A stretch of DNA of 64,000 nt. It comes from Porphyra umbilicalis (lineage: Eukaryota; Rhodophyta; Bangiophyceae; Bangiales; Bangiaceae). The stretch covers positions 124,001-188,000 of the forward strand of contig KV918851.1 in the NCBI GenBank assembly GCA_002049455.2, read 5' to 3'. The notes beneath the pieces are model-generated. The model had not been told where the DNA came from. It searched no databases and saw only the letters and a program-made list of their open reading frames with translations. The first letter of the stretch is position 1, and every line of letters begins with the position of its first letter. Both the position numbers and the translations under genes were made by a program. This document shows positions 10,553 to 20,620 of the stretch, piece after piece.

Positions 10553-11683
10553 GTTATCAACATCTTTGGCGGCTGCGACCTCATTGAAGTAGAGGAGCTC
10601 ACTCGAGCGCTTATCGAAGCAGTGCCGCGCGTCGTCTGGATCCAGCTTGCGCCGGCGGTGACGCCTATGGTGTTCGTGTGGCAGTTCCTGCTGCTCGTTT
10701 GCGACGCGATGGACGAGTCGCCCTCCCTCTGCAAGGCCGTCGGGGAGCTCCTCCTTTTTTGCATCAACGCCGAGGAGCAGATGATGTCACGGTGGGAATC
10801 CAAGGCCGGGAAAGAGGCGAAGGTGTACCGGGAGATGTGGGAGAGTGACATCGCCGCTACATACAAAGAGTTTCTGCTCTCGCTGGGCGTTGAGCCGGCG
10901 GTCAGAAACATGGTCGCGTCCGAGCCGTCTAAGGCGCTCGTGCGAGAGCAAGCCAATGAGGAGCGTACGGGCCAGGCGTGGCCATGTCGGGTAGTTCTCC
11001 GAGCTTTCCCAGAGGCCTCCACCGCCGAGCGGCAGCGAAGCAAGGCAGCGGAGAAGCTAATGGACGACAAGCCAAAGGCGGAGGACCCCATGAACGCGTG
11101 GGACTTTGACGATTTTCGGCACGACAACCCCGTCCGTGTGCTTCGGGCGCCCGGCGTGATCATGTTTATGAGACCGTGTGGGTACATTAATCTTTTTGAG
11201 CTGCTACGTGGGACGGAAAGCCCCGCTCACGCGGTGGCTGCTCCCGTGCAGAGGTCTACACAGATGCCTCGTGTCATTTCTTTTGATACTGCCTGTCAAA
11301 CCCACCGCAATGCCCTTCGACGCGCGCCCGTGATGATGGACAGCGTCTGCACATCCTGATTCATCGACATGTTTCGCAGGTGTATCCGCAAGTGCGGCTC
11401 TGTCTTCGATGCCGACCAAGTCCCACATTTCACGCGCGGGCACGACACTTCGGGAGCTGAACGACAGCACTCTGTCCTTAAAAAGTCGAAAAACAGCTTG
11501 TGATGTATGATGCAACGTCGCTTCATCGTGCGCTCCCGCTTTATTGCTGCCCACAGCAACATTCGTGTCTCGCAGCGGCGCCAAGCAGAAGCGTTGGCCG
11601 AGAAGACGCGTGCGAGCGGGGCGCCCAAGACGGTGGTAGAGATTCAACATGGCTACAAGAGATGTTTTGTCACTTCGACGTAA
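10553..11683 (+). pseudogene. KDZ-type transposase core, two in-frame stops
   Basis: A likely exon begins after the AG at 10552. The frame runs IFGGCDLIEVEELTRAL, then VLRAPGVIMFMRPCGY, INLFELLRGTESP, MPRVISFDTACQTH and NALRRAP. KDZ transposases show the same series: APGV...C.HG, FE.L...ESP, VI.YD.AC..H. After a TGA at 11357 the frame continues with RGHDTSGAERQHSVLKKSK (the family's conserved Glu region, N.E..N..LK), then another TGA at 11501 and a basic tail ending at a TAA (11681). These transposases cut and paste DNA with an RNase H-like fold. Two nonsense codons make this copy dead. It probably belonged with the KDZ N-terminal remnant upstream. Confidence 0.68.
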
Positions 11684-11949
11684 ATCCCATAATTTACGTC
11701 AGTCTTTCGTGGCGAATATATCTATTTGTGGTTGGTATGTACTTTGTTGTAGAGAAATGAAACTACCATCTGTTGATTTTCTCGGGCCCGAGTCGGGCCC
11801 GGTCGCGACCGGGCCATGATCTTGCCAAGAAATGTTGGTTGGCCCAGTTGACGGACCGTCGACCAGGTGTCACACTCGCAGGTTTCTATGGGTTCGGGCG
11901 TCAGAATCGTGGGATTCTAGGGCATGGGGCCAGGATTGTGGGATCGGTG
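11684..11949. other. No feature; left flank of hAT-like element
   Basis: AT-richer spacer after the KDZ remnant. It includes a CGGGCCCGAGTCGGGCCCG direct/inverted motif at 11783. Its last 8 bases (11942-11949, GATCGGTG) are the target-site copy of the next element. Confidence 0.5.
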
Positions 11950-11960
11950 TAGGCTTGTAT

Positions 11961-12045
11961 TTCACGCCCCCAAACCCGGGGCTTGTGGGCGTGTCACGCC
12001 CGATCACGCCCGATCACGCCCTAATCACGCCCCTCTTGGGGGCGT
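11961..12045. repeat. Subterminal CACGCCC repeats with 13 bp inverted pair
   Basis: TTCACGCCCCCAA (near 11960) is inverted as TTGGGGGCGTGAA (near 12045). Between them are tandem GATCACGCCC copies. A similar ATCACGCCCCAA...TTGGGCGTGAT pair occurs at 12545-12585. Such arrays often bind the transposase in hAT elements. Confidence 0.6.
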
Positions 12046-12164
12046 GAACACGCATAGGTAGCACCCATTGTAAACGAATCTACTTGTTCCTTGATTATGT
12101 AGCACCCATTTCGGACTGGCGGTGATCAATGTGAACTGCTTTGGGGCTGTATTGAACCAATCAA

Positions 12165-12329
12165 TCACAGATCGAAGGATGCCTTGGCATCCTTCAAGTA
12201 CGACTCTATGTCAAAGAGGTTGAAGGGGAAGACGCGTGGCTTCGCCCCGTGGACGGGAGGGGGGGGAAATACGATGACGAACGGCGGCCATGCAGTCTCG
12301 GCATCACTGTCGCTGTAAAACAGAGGCAA
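12165..12329 (-). CDS. Possible small exon of unknown captured gene
   Basis: On the minus strand a CTGCAG acceptor precedes a 54-codon frame. It reads LPLFYSDSDAETAWPPFVIV, continues into FPFNLFDIESYLKDAKASFDL and ends at a stop. Composition is protein-like amid low complexity. No upstream exon or family was recognised, so it may be a fragment carried by the hAT-like element. Confidence 0.2.
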   Translation of the reverse strand: MPLFYSDSDAETAWPPFVIVFPPPPVHGAKPRVFPFNLFDIESYLKDAKASFDL

Positions 12330-13214
12330 CTGCAGAAGCAGAAGCTGCCCTCGGAGCCGCAGCCGCCGACGCAGACAATGTGGGAGGGGCACCCGTCTAG
12401 GAGGGGGCCAACCCCGTGGCGCTTGGGGCGGCGTGCGAGGGCCGGTGGGCTGATCGTCTTGGGCCGCAGCAGTGCGCCCCCGCCCACGGTCCAGTGCATT
12501 GGATTGCACTATGTTAAGTTCGTCGGCGGCGTAATTATTCGATGAGATCACGCCCCAATTCACGCCCTTTTCTGCTTGGGCGTGATGAGGCCATGTCTGC
12601 ACGGCGAGGGACGTGAACGTGATTCGGCACCAATATCGTTTTAAGTCCGCGGCAAAACACGTGATTCGGCACCGTCTGTCTTGACGCACACACGAAAACA
12701 CAGAGCCCGCAGTTTGGGATCAGAACAGGCATTTCGTGGGCGACACATCTGCACCGCGCAGAAACCGGGATAAAGCCAGCCTTGGGATTCTGATGATCAT
12801 AAGCCAAGGCGGGTCGGGATTCTGAGAGGCGATGGGGGGGTGGAATGGGGGATGCGAATGGATCATAAATCCTGTACTGTATTTGATGGAGACTTACTAG
12901 CACCTAAGATTTCGCTACTGTTGAAACGGGGCTAATATCATTTTACTCGATACGCAGCCGTTGATTTTGTTGGGCTGGGCATTTGATAGGGATGGGCCAT
13001 CGACACTGCCGCGCCGTGCATGACGGCCATGCACACCGCCGCCGCTGGCCGCCCCGCACATGCGCGAGCCACCACCACCGCCGCCGGGCGTTGCTGTCGT
13101 TGCTCGTCGTCCCTTCCAAGGGTGGGCGACCACCGCCGCTGATGGGGGCTGCCGCCTCCCTCCCGTTCCTGACCAAGGTGTCCTTGCCACACCATTCCGT
13201 GACGACGGCCGCCG

Positions 13215-13660
13215 CTGTGGCTGCGCCGACCGGTGGGGGTGGGCAGTACCAGTGGGGGGGGGGGCAGCTCGGGTGGGAGGGGGGCAGCACCGGTCGGGGT
13301 GGGCAGTACCAGTGGGGGGGGGTGGGCAGCTCGGGTAGGGGGGGCGGTAGCACTGGTGGGGGGGGGCAGCACCAGTGAAGGGGGGGCAGCACTAGTGGGA
13401 CGAATGGGCAGCAGTTGCGGGGGGCGGAGCCCTGGTAGGGAGGGCCAGAACCTGTGACGAAAGGCAGCAGCGAAGAGGGGACACAGTAGGATAGGGGGAA
13501 GGCAACAGAAATCGGGGGACGCAGCGGGGATGGGGAGGCGCAGCAGCGATGTGGGGAGGCAGCGGCGGTGGGGGGAGGCAGCGGCCGTGGAGGGAAGCTG
13601 ATGCACTGGGAGAAAGCAGCAGCAGTTGGGGCAGGCAGCAGCAGTGGGGGAAAACAGCAG
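13215..13660. repeat. GGGGGCAGC-rich minisatellite
   Basis: Irregular tandem units of the type ggtggggggggcagc(tcgg/accagt) fill 13220-13440, then looser ggcagcagc/gggaggcagc units to 13660. The plus strand is G-rich with many runs of four or more G, so G-quadruplex formation is possible. Frames across it are not credible proteins. Confidence 0.75.
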
Positions 13661-14814
13661 TCGAGGATGGAGATGTATTCATACCACCTCGCAGTGTGAA
13701 TGGACACCCTCTGACAGTTCTCTAGATACCGTCGCGTCGGCAGATCGGCACAGACACTGCTCAGTCCAGTGGATTACGTGTTTTCTCTGACACTGTTTAA
13801 TCCAGTGGGATGCGCTCTGCGCTTCTCTTGCTGCCTACAGCAGTTCTGCATGTTTTCTTGCGAAAAAACCAGCACAGCACATCTGCTACAGTACCCTGCA
13901 CCTATTTTGTGCAGCTTTGGTCAGGGTCCGTATAGTCTGGTCATCGCCATGTTACCTGTTTCCATCCGGTACAAGAGGGGGGAGCATACGACATGACCGG
14001 GCGGAACTTGACCAAAACACCATTTTTCTAAAGAGACTTGTACGTGGTGCTTTGAAGCGTCCTGGGAACGAAAAAGTGAGTCGCTAAGCGTACAGACGTT
14101 TCCTTCCTACGATTTTCGCCCCTTCAACTTCACAGGGACCCGATATGCCGCTACCTCCCCACGGTGCCCTGCCTATCTGCTGGCCAACTTTCTGTGTGCG
14201 TCGGCTTTGCTACATCATGTACTGCTAACGGACCCTAAAAAACCACACCAGCACGGTCGTAGGATGCCCACTGAGCGTAGTGTGCCTCCATACAAGCCAG
14301 AACCCCAGTTTCGTTCCTACGAGTCGCCCATAGAAGTAGCACGCAGCCAGGCAACTCTGTGTCTTCCCTGGAAGTCGCTATGTGTCCCCCAGACACGCAC
14401 CCAATCGACCCCACCGCCGACGACCCCCGACGCCGGCCACCCCAGCAGCCGGCCACCCCCTCCACTGACCACCCCCACCGCCGGCCACCAGCCGCCTCCC
14501 TCAACGACCGCCCGTCCACCCCAGCAGTTGCCGGCCCCAGGCACCGAGACCGTTCAGCCCCCTTGACGACCGCCCACCCTGACGCCAACCGTCGTGCCCG
14601 ATCTCCCTCCCCTCCGGCCGCTCCTTCCGCTAGCAGCGGCCGCCGGTCGCCACCGTCGTCGACCACCCCACAAAAAAGGTGCCGCCTCCGGTCGCCACCG
14701 GCCGCCCGCGAGGGCAGCGACGGGGCGGGGGGCGGTAGAGGGGCGGGCAGCGGCGGCGCGGCCGGCGACGGGCAGCGTCAGGGCGGCCGGCAGCGGCGGG
14801 CAGTGGCGGGGCGG

Positions 14815-15080
14815 CGGGCAGCCCGGGCAGCCGCAGGGCGGCGGGCAGCCGCGGGGCGGAGGGCAGCCCGGGCAGCCGCGGGGCGGCGGACAGCCGCGGG
14901 GCGGCGGGCAGCCGCGGGGCGGCGGGCAGCCGCGGGGCGGCGGGCAGCCGCGGGGCGGCGGGCAGCCGCGGGGCGGCGGGCAGCCGCGGGGCGGCGGGCA
15001 GCCGCGGGGCGGCGGGCAGCTGCGGGGCGGCGGGCAGCCGCGGGGCGGCGGGCAGCCGCGGGGCGGCGGGGCGGCGGGGC
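14815..15080. repeat. 18 bp minisatellite, about 14 copies
   Basis: The unit is GCGGGGCGGCGGGCAGCC, nearly perfect over most of the array. It is open in several frames on both strands, giving Gly/Gln/Pro or Ala/Arg repeats that are probably not translated. It sits inside the hAT-like element. Confidence 0.85.
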
Positions 15081-15326
15081 AGCCGTGGGGGAACGGGGCC
15101 AGAAGGGCAAAATCTTCTCGCCCACGATCACGCATATGAACGGAGATGTCGCTGGGAGAACGTCGAAAGGAAAACAGCACAGCGTCTAGATGGGCGCTCA
15201 TCTCACCGGCAGTACAGGGAGTTGAAGTCCTAATGATGAAGGAATAGCAGTCCATCACGCTGCGCCGCTGCTGTCAGCACTCTGTCTGTAAGGGCTGCGG
15301 AACGTGCACCTGCACGCATGCACGTG

Positions 15327-15392
15327 CAAGGCTCAAAAGCCAACCCCCCCCCCACGTGCGCACGGGGGGGGGGGGGTTGGCTTTTGAGCCTT
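15327..15392. repeat. Long GC-rich hairpin, perfect arms
   Basis: The left arm reads CAAGGCTCAAAAGCCAAC followed by a C run; the right arm is a G run followed by GTTGGCTTTTGAGCCTTG. Arms are about 27-28 nt with a short ACGTGCGCACG centre. A second partial TTGGCTTTTGA copy follows at 15391. Confidence 0.85.
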
Positions 15393-15575
15393 GGCTTTTG
15401 AATCTTAGAAGCCAAGGCTGGTGTTATCCCACTTGCGCGCAGGCCCCACGCCGCTCGAGTACCAGAGTGTAAACGCACGCTTCTGGCATCCCGAGATCCA
15501 AGCGGTGAACCGTGACAGGCTCTCTCGTCCAATCATTCTTGCGGAAGCCATCAAACGCGAGTGCGATATTCCTTT

Positions 15576-15635
15576 CCAAACACGTTCACGTGCGCGAGAT
15601 AAAAAAAAAAATCTCGCGCACGTGAACGTGTTCGG
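15576..15635. repeat. 25 bp hairpin with an A-run loop
   Basis: The left arm (15576-15600) starts CCAAACACGTTCACG and ends GCGCGAGAT. The right arm (15611-15635) is its complement with one mismatch. The loop is ten A residues. It is a near-perfect cruciform-forming site 180 bp from the previous hairpin. Confidence 0.88.
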
Positions 15636-16750
15636 CTTGAATGCGCCGAATGAGCCTGTTTCGGCTCGTAAGTCCTTTGTGTGCGGGACCGCACGGTCGG
15701 CCGGATTGGGTCTAACAGTATTCAAGGCACGTGCGTGCAATACCCTGGCCTTCAGGGCGGTGGCGCGCTCGGCTACGCATCGACACCTGGCACGCCGGCC
15801 GGCTCCATAGCCGCGAGCGCGCACGGGGGCACGTACAGCCACGCTGCCGTGGCGAAGAGAATGCGGGGCGGGGAAAGGGGTGCCGCCGCTGCCACCGCAG
15901 CGGCGGCGGCCCGCCGGCGTCGCGCGACGCCCACAGGAGGGCCTGTCACTCCGCCGCGCAGCGCATCTGCGCACGGCGGGCAGGGCGGCCGACACGGCGC
16001 ACAGGCGGGCGGGTGGGAGTGATCGCCGCGCGATTGGGCGCCTCCAACCGCGCCGCTAGGTGGCGTCAGCAACCGCCGACGCGCCGCCGCGACAGAAGAC
16101 GGCGCGCAGGCACGATCACCCGCGGGTCATCGTGGGCGCGTCGTACCCCGGAAGTCGCTGCGCGCGGTCGCCGCGCGCATCTCGGGGCGGTGGGGGGGGG
16201 CAGAGGGGCAGACGCCGTCCGGGCCCAGTGACCCTTGTGGCAGGAGAGTCCTTCTCAGCCACGTAATTCTATTCGCTTTTTAGCGTCATCGCGACCCTTC
16301 CAACGCTGACACGCCCTCAGATCCCTGAGGACACGAATGCAGACTGCCACCTCTGAAACGGAGATCAAGTCCCGATATCTAAGTATATGTGTGCATCACT
16401 ACACTTTGAGAGCACCCTGTCCTAAAGGCCAGGGAATTAGCGTGATTGGAGTGTGATTGGAACGAAGCGCTCCCATTGGCTAGCACGTGTCTATGCACGC
16501 CGTGCACGCGCCGTGCAGACAGGGCCTGAGTGATCATGTTAAAAAACGTGCTTGCGATCACGAAGAACGTGACTTCCCAATCACGTAAAGGGCGTGAAGT
16601 ACAAGCCTAGATCGGTGGGATCGGAGGGCCCGAACCGGGATTCCAGCTCGGGTCTTCGCGGACCTGTGCGCGGCTGCGCGCGCGCGCCCCAACCGGCGTG
16701 CGGGCCGCGGGGGTGCGAGCCGCCACGGCGGCGACGGGCGGGCGCGGGCG

Positions 16751-17530
16751 CTACGCGCCCCCCACCGGCGGGCGCGCCGCCAAGTAGGCGAGCGCCGCGA
16801 GCAGCCGCAGCTCCCCCACCGATGGCGCCGCCGCCGCCGCCGCCGCGCCCGGCGGGCCGCCACGCGCCACCGCCGCCGCGGGGGCGGGCGCGGCCACGCC
16901 GCGGCGCGCCGCCGCCGCCGCCGCGCCCCGGCCGTCGGCCACGCCCGCCGCCTGCTCCGCCACGTCCGGCGGCGCACCGCCGTCGCGCCCGGTGGCAGTC
17001 CTCCCGCCGCCGCCAGCGCTGGGGCGGGGGCGCTTGGCCGCCAGGGGGGGCGCCGCGTCGCCGCCCGCCGCCGCCCCGGCGGTGGGCGTCTGCCCGTCCC
17101 TGGCGGCGGGGGGGGGGCGCTTGACGCCGACGGCGTCGCGCGCCACGCCCGCCGCCGCCTCGGCCGCGACCGCCGGCGCGGCCACCGCCGCCACGTCGGC
17201 CGCGACCGCCGGCGCTGCCGCCGCCACCGGCGCGTCCGCGTCGCTCGCCTCGCTGCCGCTGCTCCCATACTCGGCACACGGCAAGCCGAGGGCGATCAGC
17301 CCGCCGCGGCCGCCGCCGCCGTCGCCCGCCGCCCCGCCGCCGCCGTCGCCGCCGCCGCCGTCACCGCCGCCGCCGTTGCCGTCGGTAGCGTCCTCCCCCC
17401 CCCCGCCGCCGGTACCGTCACCGCTCGCGGCGGGCGCCCCCCCCCCCCCGCCCTTGGCCGCCACCACCGCCTGCGACGGCCACCGACGGCGGCAAGCGGC
17501 AATCCACTTGGCAATCTCCTCGGGGGTGTT
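16751..17530 (-). CDS. NUFIP-like protein, C-terminal exon
   Basis: The minus-strand frame from about 17530 to a stop at 16751 begins ERWVLPGNTPEEIAKW and continues IAACRRRWPS. The NUFIP1 family core is DTPEEIAKWREER..NYPT, so TPEEIAKW and the trailing Arg/Trp-Pro match well. NUFIP proteins bind RNA and help assemble box C/D snoRNPs in the nucleus. The rest is Gly/Ala-rich low complexity with KRPPPAARDG and AKRPRPSAGG basic patches. A possible AG acceptor lies just before CGGTGGGTG; a stop four codons upstream shows another exon is needed. The hAT-like element ends about 140 bp downstream. One motif supports the call. Confidence 0.45.
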   Translation of the reverse strand, partial: NTPEEIAKWIAACRRRWPSQAVVAAKGGGGGAPAASGDGTGGGGGEDATDGNGGGGDGGGGDGGGGAAGDGGGGRGGLIALGLPCAEYGSSGSEASDADAPVAAAAPAVAADVAAVAAPAVAAEAAAGVARDAVGVKRPPPAARDGQTPTAGAAAGGDAAPPLAAKRPRPSAGGGGRTATGRDGGAPPDVAEQAAGVADGRGAAAAAARRGVAAPAPAAAVARGGPPGAAAAAAAPSVGELRLLAALAYLAARPPVGGA

Positions 17531-17589
17531 GCCCGGCAGCACCCACCGCTCACCGCCGCCGCCCCGTCACGCGCCGCGTCGCCTCGGTC

Positions 17590-18150
17590 ACGGCCGCCGC
17601 GGCCCCGCCCGCGGCCGCGACCCCGCCCGCGGCCGCCACCGCGGCCGCGGCCGCCCCCCCACCCCAACCGCCGCCGCCCCCACCGCCCCCATCGCCGCCG
17701 CCGCCGCCACGGCCCCACCCGCGGCTGCGTCCGCGGCCGCCGCCGCCGTCGCCGTCGGCGGCGGCGCGCCCCCCCCCCCGTCGGCGGGGCCGCCTGCGGC
17801 GCCCCCCCCGTCGCGGCCGCCGCCTTGGATGGACGCGGGGGCGGTGGCGTAGGGGGAGCGCCGCCGCCGCCGCCGCCGCCTCGGACGGACAGCCACCGTG
17901 GCCGCCCGCCGCCGCCGCCACCGCCGTCGCCGTCGGCCGCGGCGGGCCCCCCAAACAGCTCAATGCGCAGCGGGCGGGCGGGCGCGTCGCCGACCACCGC
18001 CCCCAAATCGAGGTCCACCACCAGCGCCGCGTCGCCGCCTCCGCCGACGCCGTCGGCCGCGTACACGTCCACGGCGGGGGAGCGGTAGACCAGGAGGAAC
18101 TCGTCGCCCTCGGTCGACCCGAGCACCCCGTGGTACAAGACGTACGACAC
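17590..18150 (-). CDS. Possible upstream exon of NUFIP-like gene (RGG-rich)
   Basis: On minus, YVLYHGVLGSTEGDEFLLVY then AVDVYAADG and ALVVDLDLGAVVG look like real protein (18150-17960). They are followed by Gly runs and an RGRGRGRG/RGG tract, typical of RNA-binding proteins. The frame differs from the NUFIP motif downstream, so an intron or GGC slippage must intervene. The N-terminal part was not recognised. Dense GGC repeats make any frame here uncertain. Confidence 0.28.
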
Positions 18151-18299
18151 GCGGGTGGGGGGCGGCGCCTCACCCCCACCACCGATGGCGGCAGCGGCGG
18201 CGGCGGCGGCATTGGCGGCGGGTACCGCCGCCCCGGCCGGCGCGCGGCGCCGCCACTAGCGGCGGCCTCCCCCCCCTTCTCCCGCGCGCGGCGGCGCGG

Positions 18300-18475
18300 C
18301 GGGGGCGGCGCCCGGCGGCGGAGGCGGCGCCCGGCGGCGGGGGCGGCGCCCGTCGGCGGGGGCGGCGCCCGGCGGTGGGGGCGGCGCCCGGCGGCGGGGG
18401 CGGCGCCCGGCGGCGGGGGCGGCGCCCGGCGGCGGGGGCGGCGCCCGGCGGCGAAGGCGGCCGCCAGAGGCGGGG
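18300..18475. repeat. 18 bp GGC-rich minisatellite
   Basis: About nine copies of GGCGCCCGGCGGCGGGGG with single-base variants. Arg/Pro-rich frames through it are repeat artefacts. Confidence 0.8.
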
Positions 18476-18699
18476 GCGGTGGCAGAGAATCCAGCTGAGG
18501 GGCGCGAGAATCCTTGGTTTTCAGCCAAGGCAGCCGTGGCGGTGGCAGCGGCAGCGGTGTCAGGGACGGCGGCGGCGGCCACCAACGCCGCAGCGCCCGT
18601 GGTGCAGCCTGTGGCGGCGCCGCCGAAGCACAACTGCGAAGCGCGATCGCTGACTTGGCTGTTGCCAAACCGTGTCTGGTCTGTCATTGCCATGACAAG

Positions 18700-20190
18700 T
18701 GACGAGGCGCACCCCAGTCAGATGTTGTCAGCTGTCCCGAGAAGGCCACATTAGAGCACACCCAACAACGTCTCCCCCAAGTTCTGCAACCCGAAACGAA
18801 ATATGCCACGTTTGCTTACGTGGAGCACGCTGAGCGGCCCCCCATTTTTCTCATCCATGAGAGCGCTCCGCGGTCCTGGAGTTATCGAAAACAGGGGCTA
18901 CATGGTCCAGAGATGGGTGCCAGAAGATGGGGGAAGCGTGCGTAGCAACGTCGACCCCCAAGTGTTCAAAAATCGGACAAATATCCAAGCAATCACGAGG
19001 TCAGGGAGGGAGCGATGAAAAGGCGGCGATCCGGACAACAACGGGTCGCAACTTTCCAATCGTTTGTGTACACTTTTGTCATCTGAGTCACTATACCGAA
19101 AGTCAGGCTCACACGTCTAAAAGAAAGCGCCACGAACTGACAGGAACTGGTCGCCCTGCTGGCACGACGCAAAAAAATCTCACTTCGGGAAGACACCTGG
19201 CACACTGTTGACAGATGGCGAGCCTCACGCGACAGCGCGGACCCGCGGCTCTCGGTCGAGGACCCTGGGAACGGTGTGCCGCGCGATGCGCTGTCCAGAC
19301 GCGGCCACGGCAGGCACCGCGCGGTCCTACAGATGCTTCGATTCGAATGCTTCCAGAACAAAAGGCGGACGGCGCCTTTGCTAGTGGCGGCGTTGGCTTG
19401 CTCTGAACGGGCACTGCCGCAATCGTCGAAGCGGACAGTGTCGATGGGCCCGCGCGGGAATATCGGCGCGGTCGCGCAATCAATCGCCTGCTCCGTTTGA
19501 ATGCAATCAGAAATCTTTGAATGTTTCCGACCTGATCGAAGCCATATGATTGGCTACTGGAAATGTTCGAAGATTTGTTGGAAGGGAGGCGGATCCATCA
19601 TCGCCAGGGGGCAGCCGGCCCTTGATCAGATTGCTTTCGTCCCTGTTTGCGCTAGGCCCGCACCCCCCCTCAAATCGGTCGTGCGACAGCCTCACGTCAA
19701 GCGTGGGGCGGCTGGTGCCTCAGCCGCTTCCACAAGGCGGAGATCTCGCCGACACGGGGGCACGCACGAGGCCCCGTGCCAGTGTCGGTGTGGCCCGCCT
19801 CGTGGGCGGCGCTGCGTGGGGCCGTGTCGCAGGGGATGCCGTTCGGGGAGCCTCACAAGCACCTCCCCGGGCGGTCGCGGGCACAGGGCCCGCTCGCAGC
19901 ACCCTGCGCCCCCCCATCCACGCACGCGCACGAGGGGCCGCCGCGTGGGCTGCTATCCGCGGCTCGTTGGGGCGCCCCCTGGGCCGCCATCGGCTGCACG
20001 GAGGGGCGCCCCCTGGGCTGCGGTTGCGCGCTCGTGCTCCGCGCGCTTGCGGTCGCGCGCTCGTGCTCCGCGCGCGCGTGCTTCTCGCGACGCGTTTTGT
20101 CGGCCGCCGGTGACGGCATATGAACACGCCGTCCGCCGGCGGCCCATGCTCCCCGGCTCTTCCATCCCATCGAGCTCCTGCGCATATCCC
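18700..20190. other. No gene recognised
   Basis: From 18700 to 19690 I see no coding pattern or repeat. From 19690 to 20110 the sequence is GC-rich with short direct repeats (GGGGCGCCCCCTGGGC, cgcgctcgtgctccgcgcg). It may be the outer part of the Harbinger element to its right, but no terminal inverted repeat was found. Confidence 0.5.
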
Positions 20191-20460
20191 CCTACCGTTG
20201 AGTTCTTCCCGCCCTTGCCGCCGGCGTGGCACGCCGGCGGCTGCACCCCCCCCCCCCCCTGCCACCGTTGAGTTCTTCCCGCCCTTGCCGCCGGCGTGGC
20301 ACGCCGGCGGCTGCCCCCCCCCCCCCCCCTACTACCGTTGAGTTCTTCCCGCCCTTGCCGCCGGCGTGGCACGCCGGCGGCCGTCCGCGCCCCCCTCCCT
20401 GCTACCGTTGAGATTTTCCCGCCCTTGCCGCCGGCGTGGCACGCTGGCGGCTGTCCCCCC
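20191..20460. repeat. Four ~70 bp units, each with a 25 bp palindrome
   Basis: Each unit reads accgttgagttcttcccgcc, cttgccgccggcgtgg, cacgccggcggctg and a C run. GCCGCCGGCGTG and CACGCCGGCGGC pair as 12 bp arms around one base. The fourth unit has a base change in the right arm (cacgctggcgg). Confidence 0.85.
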
Positions 20461-20620
20461 CCCTCCCCCCCGCTTGTTTTCACCACCGCCGATCACCCGC
20501 GTGTGCGTCTTTGCCCGCGTACGCCGCCGGTGCTGTGTGGTCGCCGGCGGGGTGCCGTGTGCGCAACTGTGTCTCGTCCCCTCCGCCCTCCCCCCCCCTC
20601 CCTGACCTTCCCCCAATCTA

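Larger units (their letters stand above)
11950..16609. mobile_element. Non-autonomous hAT-like element, 4.66 kb, 8 bp TSD
   Basis: The left end reads TAGGCTTGTATTTCACGCCC (11950-11969). The right end is its inverse with one mismatch (16590-16609). GATCGGTG occurs immediately outside both ends (11942-11949 and 16610-16617), a perfect 8 bp target duplication as made by hAT transposases. Subterminal repeats of ATCACGCCC (11999-12045, 12542-12586) and CACGTAAAG/ATCACG near the right end support element structure. No hAT transposase was found inside. The interior holds minisatellites, CCG-type low complexity and two long hairpins. Superfamily is inferred from TSD length and TAGG ends. Confidence 0.78.

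Noticed and set aside
14359-15258. Long frames over the 18 bp minisatellite on both strands
   Set aside because: They are open only because the unit lacks stops; residues are pure Gly/Gln/Arg/Pro repeats with no start context or family.
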